A stretch of DNA of 64,000 nt from SZAS-79 sp963844255. GTDB taxonomy: Bacteria; Pseudomonadota; Gammaproteobacteria; Burkholderiales; SG8-39. The notes beneath the pieces were generated by a model. The model had not been told where the DNA came from, searched no databases, and worked only from the letters and a program-made list of their open reading frames with translations. The DNA lies in NCBI GenBank assembly GCA_963844255.1, contig CAWJNP010000006.1, forward strand, positions 1 through 64,000, written 5' to 3'. The translations under genes were made by a program, and so were the position numbers. This document shows positions 9,080 through 16,438 of the stretch, in pieces (the first letter of the stretch is position 1; each line of letters opens with the position of its first letter).

Positions 9080-10896
9080 GTGCGCGGGTCGCGTCCCGGG
9101 CGTACGGCATCCCTTGCAGGAGGCGCGACCTTGGCGACCTCCTCTATGGTCGTGATGCCCGCCGCCACTTTCAACGCTCCGCTCAACCGCAGCGGTTTCA
9201 TGCCCTCCTTCAGGGCCAGCTGGCGGACCTTCGACTCGTCGCCCCCCAGGGACAGCAGTTCCTTGACCGCCGGGGAGCAGGTCAGCACCTCGTAGATGCC
9301 CACCCGCCCCTGGAACCCGGTCATCCTGCACTCCAGACAGCCGACAGGCTTGTAGATGGCCGACGGCCGGTTCGTCTTCCACGGAGACACCAGGCCGTCC
9401 CAGGCCGCGACGTCCTCCACGCGGTCCAGATCCACCTTCTCCTTGCAGGCAGCGCAGAGGATGCGCACCAGGCGTTGGGCCATCACGCCGTTGATAGTCG
9501 CAACCAGCAGGTACGGGGCCACGCCGAGTTCAAGCAGCCGGGTCATTGCCGTCGGCGCGTCGTTCGTATGCAGCGTGGACAGGACCAGGTGTCCCGTCAG
9601 CGCTGCCTGGACCGTCATTTCCGCGGTCTCGAGGTCACGGATTTCGCCGACCATGATGATGTCCGGATCCTGCCGCATCAGCGCCCGCAATCCTTCCGCA
9701 AAGCCCAGATCGATGTTCGACTGGACTTGCATCTGGTTGAACGTGCCCTCGACCATCTCGATCGGATCCTCGATGGTGCAGACGTTCACTTCGGGCGTTG
9801 CAAGCGTCTTCAGCGTCGAATACAGGGTCGTCGTCTTGCCGGACCCCGTCGGTCCCGTGACCAGAACGATGCCGTTCGGTCGCTCGGTCATTTCCTTCCA
9901 GCGTCCGGCATCCTCCGCAGAAAAGCCCAGCTCCGTAAAATCCCGTACCAGTACGTCCGGATCGAAGATGCGCATGACCAGCTTTTCGCCGAAGGCGGTG
10001 GGCAGGGTCGACAAGCGAAGCTCGATTTCCTGTCCGTCGAGCGTTCGGGTCTTGATCCGGCCATCCTGCGGCCGGCGCTTTTCCACCACGTCCATGCGGC
10101 CGAGGATCTTGATCCGGCTGGTCATCGCCGCCTGGACGACGGCCGGAATCTGGTAGACCTGATGCAGAACGCCGTCGATGCGGAACCGGACGATTCCGAG
10201 TTCTCGCCGCGGCTCGATGTGAATGTCGCTCGCCCGCTGTTCGAATGCGTACTGCCAGAGCCAGTCGACGATGCGCACGATGTGCGCATCGTTGGCGTCG
10301 AACTGCTTGTTCGCCGCCCCCAACTCCACCAACTGTTCGAAATTGCCGATGTTCGAGCCGCCGCCACCCGCCTTGTTGGCTCCTTTGATCGACTTTGCAA
10401 GGTTGTAGAACTCGACCTGATAGCGCTCGATATCGCTCGGGTTGGCGATGACCCGTCGTATATCCAGCTTGAGAATGTGCCCAAGTTCGCGCTCCCAGTC
10501 CCGCAGGTAGGGTTCGGCGGTGGCGATCACCGCCTCCTTGGTGTTCACGCTGACCGGCAGCACGCGAAAGCGCGTGGCGTAGGCGGAGGACATGACGTCC
10601 GTTACCGCCGAAAAGTCGATCTTGAGCGGATCGATATGCATGTATTCCAGCCCGGCACGCCTGGCCATCCATTCGGTGAGCGATTCGAGCGAAAGCAGGC
10701 GATGCGGCGACTTGAGCGACTTCCACTTCTGGTCGGCGATGCTGAGCAGCGGGTGCGCCACCCCCCTGTAATACCGCCGCTCCTTCTTCAGGAGCTCGGC
10801 CGCTTCCGCGCCAACCTGCCCGTCCTCGACCAGCCAGTCAAGAAGCTCCGCGAGGGTGATGCGATGTTCGGCAATCGTGGGTTGGACCGCAGCCAT
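9076..10896 (-). CDS. GspE/PilB-family secretion or pilus ATPase
   Basis: This protein has 606 residues. An N-terminal MshEN/T2SE-N-like region precedes the ATPase core with Walker A GPTGSGKT at 348-355, the Asp box TIEDPIE, Walker B IIMVGEIRD and the His box LSTLHTND. A tetracysteine zinc site, CAAC at 481-484 and CLEC at 520-523, is typical of assembly ATPases of type II secretion and type IV pili. Such ATPases power pilin or pseudopilin assembly at the inner membrane. No other pilus or secretion genes are nearby, so it is probably an orphan assembly ATPase. It is coupled by a four-base overlap to the PAS-GGDEF-EAL protein, which suggests c-di-GMP-linked control. Confidence 0.88.
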   Translation of the reverse strand: MAAVQPTIAEHRITLAELLDWLVEDGQVGAEAAELLKKERRYYRGVAHPLLSIADQKWKSLKSPHRLLSLESLTEWMARRAGLEYMHIDPLKIDFSAVTDVMSSAYATRFRVLPVSVNTKEAVIATAEPYLRDWERELGHILKLDIRRVIANPSDIERYQVEFYNLAKSIKGANKAGGGGSNIGNFEQLVELGAANKQFDANDAHIVRIVDWLWQYAFEQRASDIHIEPRRELGIVRFRIDGVLHQVYQIPAVVQAAMTSRIKILGRMDVVEKRRPQDGRIKTRTLDGQEIELRLSTLPTAFGEKLVMRIFDPDVLVRDFTELGFSAEDAGRWKEMTERPNGIVLVTGPTGSGKTTTLYSTLKTLATPEVNVCTIEDPIEMVEGTFNQMQVQSNIDLGFAEGLRALMRQDPDIIMVGEIRDLETAEMTVQAALTGHLVLSTLHTNDAPTAMTRLLELGVAPYLLVATINGVMAQRLVRILCAACKEKVDLDRVEDVAAWDGLVSPWKTNRPSAIYKPVGCLECRMTGFQGRVGIYEVLTCSPAVKELLSLGGDESKVRQLALKEGMKPLRLSGALKVAAGITTIEEVAKVAPPARDAVRPGRDPRT

Positions 10897-11010
10897 GGGA
10901 GAGTTCCGCGCGCAATCGCATGACTATAACAGCGCCACGGGCCGGCGTTCATCTCAGCCCTCTGCGGCCTTACAATCGTTGAACCCTTGCACCCGGAGTC
11001 CGGCCACCCC

Positions 11011-12306
11011 ATGAACACATCCCCGAAGCGTCGCGCGCTGGGCGCCGATGTCCGCCTGAAAGAGGTCTGGGCCTGGACGATGTACGACTTTGCCAATTCC
11101 GGATACACGACGGTCGTCATCACTGCCGTGTTCAGTGCCTACTTTGTTTCCGCAGTTGCCGGAAAGGCCGTCTGGGCGACCTTCGCATGGACTGCGGCCC
11201 TTTCCCTGTCCTACGCCTTCATCATGTTCACCGCCCCGCTGGTGGGCGCATGGGCCGATGCCCATGCCGCGAAAAAGAAACTGCTCGCGCTCAGCACTCT
11301 GGGCTGCGTCGTATGCACCGCGCTGCTCTGGTTCTCGGGTCCGGGCACCCTGGCGGCGAGCATCGTGCTCATCGTGCTGTCCAACTACTTCTTTGGCACA
11401 GGCGAAAACCTGATCGCGGCATTCCTCCCGGAGCTTGCGGATTCCGAAGCCATGGGCCGGGTCTCCGGCTGGGGCTGGAGCGTCGGCTACATGGGGGGGC
11501 TGCTATCCCTCGGCGTATGTCTCGGCTACATCACCTGGGCACAGGGCCGCGGCATCCCGGCCACCGAATTCGTCCCGGCAAGCATGCTGATTACGGCCGC
11601 GCTGTTTGCGATCGCGAGCCTGCCCACCTTTCTGTTCCTGCGCGAGCGTGCGGTTCCGCGAACACTTGCGTCGGGCGCGTTCGGATCTGCCTGGACACGC
11701 GTCCTGCAGACAATCCGCGAAGCGCAGCGCTATCGGGATCTGCGCCGGTTCCTGCTCTGCGTCGTGTTCTATCAGGCCGGCATCCAGGCCGTCATCGCTC
11801 TCGCCGCGATCTACGCGCAGGAGGCGATGAAGTTCACCACCCAGCAGACCATCCTGCTGATCCTCGTGGTCAATGTGACCGCAGCGGCCGGCGCTTTTGC
11901 ATTCGGTTACGTCCAGGATGCGATCGGACACGTCAAGGCAGTCTCGTTGACGCTCCTGGGGTGGATCGCAATGGTCCTGATCGCCGGCACCGCTGAGGGC
12001 GTGCCCGCATTCTGGGTTGCCGCCAATATTGCGGGTCTGTGCATGGGCGCATCTCAGGCGGCGGGCCGCGCAATGGTCGGTGTGCTCGCCCCACCGGACC
12101 GGCTCGGTGAATTCTTCGGCCTCTGGGGTCTGGCAGTCAAGCTTGCCTCGATTTTCGGTCCGCTTTCCTACGGCCTGATGACCTGGATATTCGCGGGTAA
12201 TCACCGTACCGCCATCATGGTTTTGGGCGCGTATTTCGTGATCGGTCTGATACTGCTCCGTGGAGTCGACATGCAGCGGGGCAGGAGCGCCGCGCTCACC
12301 GCCTGA
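11011..12306 (+). CDS. MFS transporter, UMF1/Atg22-like
   Basis: This protein has 431 residues with about 12 hydrophobic segments. The motif WAWTMYDFANSGYTTVVIT near the start and the region RVSGWGWSVGYMGG are characteristic of the UMF1 family of the major facilitator superfamily, related to yeast vacuolar amino-acid effluxer Atg22. The bacterial substrate is not established. I chose ATG 11011 (MNTSPKRR) rather than an ATG eight codons upstream because family members begin with a short charged leader before the WxxYDFANS motif. It is divergent from the GspE gene across about 110 bases, where both promoters must lie. Confidence 0.85.
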   Translation: MNTSPKRRALGADVRLKEVWAWTMYDFANSGYTTVVITAVFSAYFVSAVAGKAVWATFAWTAALSLSYAFIMFTAPLVGAWADAHAAKKKLLALSTLGCVVCTALLWFSGPGTLAASIVLIVLSNYFFGTGENLIAAFLPELADSEAMGRVSGWGWSVGYMGGLLSLGVCLGYITWAQGRGIPATEFVPASMLITAALFAIASLPTFLFLRERAVPRTLASGAFGSAWTRVLQTIREAQRYRDLRRFLLCVVFYQAGIQAVIALAAIYAQEAMKFTTQQTILLILVVNVTAAAGAFAFGYVQDAIGHVKAVSLTLLGWIAMVLIAGTAEGVPAFWVAANIAGLCMGASQAAGRAMVGVLAPPDRLGEFFGLWGLAVKLASIFGPLSYGLMTWIFAGNHRTAIMVLGAYFVIGLILLRGVDMQRGRSAALTA

Positions 12307-12352
12307 GGTATCATTCCCCTCCGTTTTTCAAACCCGTTGCAAGGAGAATTAG

Positions 12353-12856
12353 ATGACCATCAAAGTCGGCGACCCATTGCCGGATGGCAAGCTTTCCGAA
12401 TCGATCGAGTTCGACGCTGCCTGCCCGATGCCTCCCAAGGAAGTTTCCGTCGCCGAGGCGGTCAAGGGCAAGAAGATCGTGATCTTCGCGCTGCCGGGCG
12501 CGTTTACCCCGACATGCTCGGCCAAGCACGTCCCCGGCTATGTTGCCAATATAGACAAGCTCAAGGGCAAGAAAGTTGACGAAGTCTGGTGCGTGGCCAC
12601 CAACGACGGTTTCGTCATGGCGGCATGGGGTCGCGACCAGAAGGCCATCGGCAAGGTCCGCATGCTGGGCGACGGATCTGCGATCTGGACGAAGGCACTC
12701 GGTCTCGAGCTCGATCTGACGGCACGCGGCATGGGCGTGCGCTCGCAGCGCTATTCGATGCTGGTTGAAGACGGGGTGGTGAAGAGCCTCAATGTCGAAG
12801 GTCCCGGCAAGTTTGAAGTCAGCGACGCCGATACGATGCTGAAGCAGCTCGGCTAG
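12353..12856 (+). CDS. Peroxiredoxin, Prx5-like
   Basis: This protein has 167 residues. The peroxidatic site reads ALPGAFTPTCSAKHVPGY, the PxxxTxxC signature of the Prx5 type, with the active cysteine at about residue 51. It should reduce hydroperoxides, using glutaredoxin or thioredoxin as electron donor. A strong ribosome site (AAGGAG) lies just upstream of ATG 12353, and a hairpin terminator follows, so it is likely monocistronic and well expressed. The fold continues to an ordinary C-terminus (SDADTMLKQLG). No fused glutaredoxin domain is present. Confidence 0.92.
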   Translation: MTIKVGDPLPDGKLSESIEFDAACPMPPKEVSVAEAVKGKKIVIFALPGAFTPTCSAKHVPGYVANIDKLKGKKVDEVWCVATNDGFVMAAWGRDQKAIGKVRMLGDGSAIWTKALGLELDLTARGMGVRSQRYSMLVEDGVVKSLNVEGPGKFEVSDADTMLKQLG

Positions 12857-12907
12857 CACCGGTCCGCACGGTCGCATACGGTCGCGGCTCGCCGGCGCAC
12901 CGCAAGG

Positions 12908-12932
12908 AAAGAGGGGCTTTCGGCCCCTCTTT
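12908..12932 (+). terminator. Rho-independent terminator
   Basis: The stem AAAGAGGGGC pairs with GCCCCTCTTT around a short loop, followed by TTTCGTTT. It ends the peroxiredoxin transcript. Confidence 0.88.
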
Positions 12933-13037
12933 CGTTTGGCTGATGCCGGTTACAAGCCGATACAAAAGCTTACAGCCGGCATGGTCTGTCGGGCTTATCG
13001 TTCACTCCGTCGTTCACCTAAACTTACGGAGGAATTC

Positions 13038-13400
13038 ATGAACTCACGACTGCTTCTCGGCGGCCTTTTGCTCGCCGTGAGTACCACCCTGTTTGCCCAG
13101 CCCACGGGTGCGTCGGATGGAAAGGGTGTGCCGCCAGAGGCACGCAATGCCCCGCGTTCCTGCGCACAGGCGCCCGACCCCGCAAAATGTGAAGCGCATC
13201 GCAAGGAACTCAAGGAACACGTTTCCCAGGCAAGGGAAGCGTGCAAGGGCAAGGAAGGGCCCGAGCGCGGCGCGTGCATGTCGACACAGATGTGCGCCAA
13301 GGCACCGGATCCGGCCAAGTGCATGGCGCGTGCCAAGGAGCACGCCGAGCGCCGGCACGAGATGCGCGAGAAGCACGCGACATCGGAAAAGAAAAGCTGA
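13038..13400 (+). CDS. Small secreted protein with paired cysteine motifs
   Basis: This protein has 120 residues. A clear signal peptide (MNSRLLLGGLLLAVSTTLFAQ) is followed by two related segments, CAQAPDPAKCEAHRKEL and CAKAPDPAKCMARAKEH. Each has two cysteines eight residues apart, joined by a charged helical stretch that contains two further cysteines, and the tail is very basic and acidic (EHAERRHEMREKH). It is probably periplasmic with disulfides. I do not recognise a named family. The start is set by GGAGGA at 13028-13033, four bases before ATG 13038. It converges on htpG with only three bases between the stop codons. Confidence 0.75.
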   Translation: MNSRLLLGGLLLAVSTTLFAQPTGASDGKGVPPEARNAPRSCAQAPDPAKCEAHRKELKEHVSQAREACKGKEGPERGACMSTQMCAKAPDPAKCMARAKEHAERRHEMREKHATSEKKS

Positions 13401-13403
13401 CTC

Positions 13404-15254
13404 TCAGGCCGAGAGCTCGAGCAACAGTCCGTTCAGGCGCTTCACGAATCCGGCCGGGTCCTCGAGTTCTCCGCCCTCGGCAAGCATCGCCTGCTCGAAC
13501 AGCAGTGCCGCCCAGTCGTCGAATCGCTTGTCCTCGTGTTTCAGGCGCAGGACGATCGGGTGCGAGGGGTTGATCTCCAGTATCGGCGCCGAGTCAGGCG
13601 CCTTCTGCCCTGCCTGTTTCAGGATTCGCGCAAGGTTGCCGCCGATATCGTGCTCATCGGCGACCAGGCAGGCCGGTGATTCGGTCAGGCGCATGGTCAC
13701 ACGTACATCCTTGACCCGCGCGCCGAGCGCGGTCTTGATGCGGCCGGTCAGTTCGCCGAGTTCCTTGCCCTTCTCTTCAGCCTCTTTCTTCTCGGCTTCG
13801 TCTCCCAGATCCAGCCCGCCACGCGCCACAGACGCAAGCGGCTTGCCGTCGAACTCGGGCAGATTGCCGACGAGCCACTCGTCCACGCGATCGTGCATCA
13901 GCAGAACCTCGATGCCTTTCTTGCGAAATACCTCGAGGTGCGGGCTCGAGCGGGCTGCCGCGAAGCTGTCCGCCGTGACGAAATAGATCTTGTCCTGCCC
14001 AGGCTTCATCCGGGCAATGTAGTCAGCGAGGGCCACGCTTTCCTCGTCGGTATCGGACTGGGTCGACGCAAAGCGAAGCAATTTTGCAACCCGCTCACGG
14101 TTGGAATGGTCTTCGCCGACACCTTCCTTCAGCACCCGGCCGAACTCCTTCCAGAACGTCGTGTACTTGTCCTTCTGGTTTTCTGCCAGGTCTTCCAGCA
14201 GTGTCAGCACGCGCCGCGTGGCCCCCGACCGGATCGACTCGACGTCCTTGCTTTCCTGCAGGATTTCACGCGAAACGTTGAGCGGCAGGTCGTTGGAATC
14301 GATCACGCCGCGCACAAAGCGAAGGTAGCCGGGCATCAGATGCTCGGCATCTTCCATGATGAACACCCGCCGGACATAGAGCTTTACGCCGCGGCGTTGC
14401 TGACGGTCCCACAGATCGAATGGCGCCCGGGCCGGAACGTACAGCAGCTGGGTGTATTCCTGGCGTCCCTCGACCTTGCCATGCGTCCACGCCAGGGGCG
14501 GCTCGGGGTCGTGGGCAACGTGCGCGTAGAACTCCTTGTATTGTTCCTCGGTGACCTCGGCTTTCGGGCGCGCCCAGAGCGCACCGGCCTGATTGACCGG
14601 CGCCTCCTCTCCCGACATCAAAACCGGCAGACTGATGTGATCGGAATACTTGCGGATGATGCCTTTGACCTTCCATGGCTCGAGCATGTCGTCCTCACCT
14701 TCGCGCAGGTGCAGGACGATTTCGGTGCCCCGCTCCGACTTGGACACCGCCTCGATGGAATACTCTCCCCCGCCATCGGACTCCCAGCGCACGCCCTCTT
14801 CCGCGGGGCGACCGGCGCGCCGGGTCGTGAGTGTCACCTTGTCGGCAACGATGAACGACGAATAGAAGCCAACGCCGAATTGGCCGATCAGGCTGGCATC
14901 CTTCTTCTGGTCACCGGTCAGCCGGTCCAGAAATTCGCGCGTTCCCGAGCGCGCAATCGTGCCGATGTTCGCCACGACCTCGTCACGCGACATGCCCACG
15001 CCGTTGTCAGCGATGGTGACGGTGCGCGCCTCCTTGTCCAGGCTGACCTTGATCCTGAGGTCCGGGTCCGTCTCGTAAAGTGCATTGTCGGCGAGGGCCT
15101 CGAAGCGCAGCTTGTCCGCAGCGTCGGAGGCGTTGGATATCAGCTCGCGCAGAAAAATTTCCTTGTTGCTGTAGAGCGAGTGGATCATCAGCTTGAGGAG
15201 TTGCTTGACCTCCGCCTGAAAGCCGAGTGTTTCCCGGGTTGCCGTTTGCGTCAT
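13404..15254 (-). CDS. htpG: Chaperone HtpG (Hsp90)
   Basis: This protein has 616 residues, normal for bacterial Hsp90. The N-terminal ATPase domain shows NKEIFLRELISNASDA, IADNGVGMSRDEV and GQFGVGFYSSFIVADKV (the ATP lid region). The middle domain contains NDLPLNVSREILQ with the catalytic arginine. The C-terminal dimerisation domain is complete. It refolds and matures cytosolic client proteins using ATP. I chose ATG 15254 (MTQTATRETLGFQAEV) because homologues start there; an upstream in-frame methionine is only shadow. It is divergent from azlC over about 107 bases. A heat-shock promoter was not clear to me. Confidence 0.96.
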   Translation of the reverse strand: MTQTATRETLGFQAEVKQLLKLMIHSLYSNKEIFLRELISNASDAADKLRFEALADNALYETDPDLRIKVSLDKEARTVTIADNGVGMSRDEVVANIGTIARSGTREFLDRLTGDQKKDASLIGQFGVGFYSSFIVADKVTLTTRRAGRPAEEGVRWESDGGGEYSIEAVSKSERGTEIVLHLREGEDDMLEPWKVKGIIRKYSDHISLPVLMSGEEAPVNQAGALWARPKAEVTEEQYKEFYAHVAHDPEPPLAWTHGKVEGRQEYTQLLYVPARAPFDLWDRQQRRGVKLYVRRVFIMEDAEHLMPGYLRFVRGVIDSNDLPLNVSREILQESKDVESIRSGATRRVLTLLEDLAENQKDKYTTFWKEFGRVLKEGVGEDHSNRERVAKLLRFASTQSDTDEESVALADYIARMKPGQDKIYFVTADSFAAARSSPHLEVFRKKGIEVLLMHDRVDEWLVGNLPEFDGKPLASVARGGLDLGDEAEKKEAEEKGKELGELTGRIKTALGARVKDVRVTMRLTESPACLVADEHDIGGNLARILKQAGQKAPDSAPILEINPSHPIVLRLKHEDKRFDDWAALLFEQAMLAEGGELEDPAGFVKRLNGLLLELSA

Positions 15255-15361
15255 TGCCTGTACCTTTATCTGTTTGCGGATTGCAGGTGGGATCGATCCG
15301 CCGGACATTGGGGCGGCCGGTTCGGATTTCAAGGGCATTCACCGGTAGAATCCGGCTTCCC

Positions 15362-16051
15362 GTGACCCCCCGCGATCGCTCTGCCTTCCACGCCGGACTG
15401 CGTGCCGCCTCGCCGGTGCTGCTCGGTGTCGTTCCTTTCGGCCTGGTCACAGGGGTGGCCATGGTGGCCGGCGGCATCCCCCCGCTGGAAGCCATGCTGT
15501 TTTCGATCATCGTGTTTGCAGGTGCCTCGCAGCTGGCAGCCACACAGCTGTTCGGGGTCGCCGCACCGATTGCCGTCATCATCATCACGGCATTTTTCGT
15601 CAACCTGCGCTTTGTGATGTACAGCGCCTCGATGCGGCAGCACCTTGCCGGCCTGCCGTTGCGCTGGCGCCTGGGGCTGGGTTACATCCTCTCGGACAAC
15701 GCGTACGCCCTGTGCATCACGCGGTACACCCAGCACCCGGAAGAACACGAGAAGCACTGGTATTGCCTGGGGGTCGCCCTGCCCATCTGGACTGCGTGGC
15801 AGATCGCAACGATCCTGGGTGTGATTGCCGGTGCTTCGGTGCCGCACGCGTGGAAACTGGAATTCGCGGCACCTCTGGCGTTCGTCGCGATGTCGGTTCC
15901 ACTGTTGCGCGACCGTGCGATGGTCGCCGCAGCCCTTGCCGCCGGTGTCACGGTGGTACTTGCCCATCCGCTTCCCCTGCGGCTGGGACTGGTGCTGGCT
16001 GCGATCGCCGGGATTTCGGCGGGACTGCTCATGGAGCGCAGACAGGCATGA
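15362..16051 (+). CDS. azlC: Branched-chain amino acid exporter subunit AzlC
   Basis: This protein has 229 residues with several membrane helices. The segments GVVPFGLVTGVAM and FAGASQLAATQLFG are typical of AzlC, the large subunit of the AzlCD branched-chain amino acid exporter. I chose GTG 15362 (VTPRDRSAFHAGLR), which places the first helix at the usual distance; longer readings overlap the htpG promoter region. It overlaps azlD by four bases (ATGA), so the two subunits are translationally coupled. No Lrp-type regulator lies beside it. Confidence 0.9.
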   Translation: MTPRDRSAFHAGLRAASPVLLGVVPFGLVTGVAMVAGGIPPLEAMLFSIIVFAGASQLAATQLFGVAAPIAVIIITAFFVNLRFVMYSASMRQHLAGLPLRWRLGLGYILSDNAYALCITRYTQHPEEHEKHWYCLGVALPIWTAWQIATILGVIAGASVPHAWKLEFAAPLAFVAMSVPLLRDRAMVAAALAAGVTVVLAHPLPLRLGLVLAAIAGISAGLLMERRQA

Positions 16052-16383
16052 GCAACTTCACCATCTGGGTCTCGATGCTGGGCATGGGCGTTCTGACGCT
16101 GGGACTGCGCTCAAGTTTCCTGATCCTGCCGGACCGGTACCAACTGCCTCCGCTTCTGCGCCGTGCGCTGCGCTTTGTTCCTGCCGCCGTACTGACCGCG
16201 ATTTACGCGCCCGAACTGCTGGTACAGTCCGGAGCGATCGACGTCTCGCTTGGAAATGCACGCCTGCTCGCCGGCCTGGTAGCAATTGCAGTCGCCTGGC
16301 GGCTACGGCGGACCCTGTTTACGATCGTTGCGGGCATGCTGGCATTGCACCTGTTTGGCGCAATTCCGGGATGGTTCAATTGA
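16048..16383 (+). CDS. azlD: Branched-chain amino acid exporter subunit AzlD
   Basis: This protein has 111 residues and four hydrophobic helices, the small partner of AzlC. The helix-rich pattern MLGMGVLTLGLRSSFLILPDRYQLPPLLRRALRFVPAAVL is typical of the AzlD family (including the conserved R-F-V-P-A-A element). Both subunits form a membrane exporter of branched-chain amino acids. Its start overlaps the azlC stop. The M16 protease gene starts 55 bases downstream in the same direction. Confidence 0.9.
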   Translation: MSNFTIWVSMLGMGVLTLGLRSSFLILPDRYQLPPLLRRALRFVPAAVLTAIYAPELLVQSGAIDVSLGNARLLAGLVAIAVAWRLRRTLFTIVAGMLALHLFGAIPGWFN

Positions 16384-16438
16384 ACCACCCGGCAAAGAAC
16401 CAATCCAACCCCTGTTCCGGAACCGACCAAGCCTTCCC

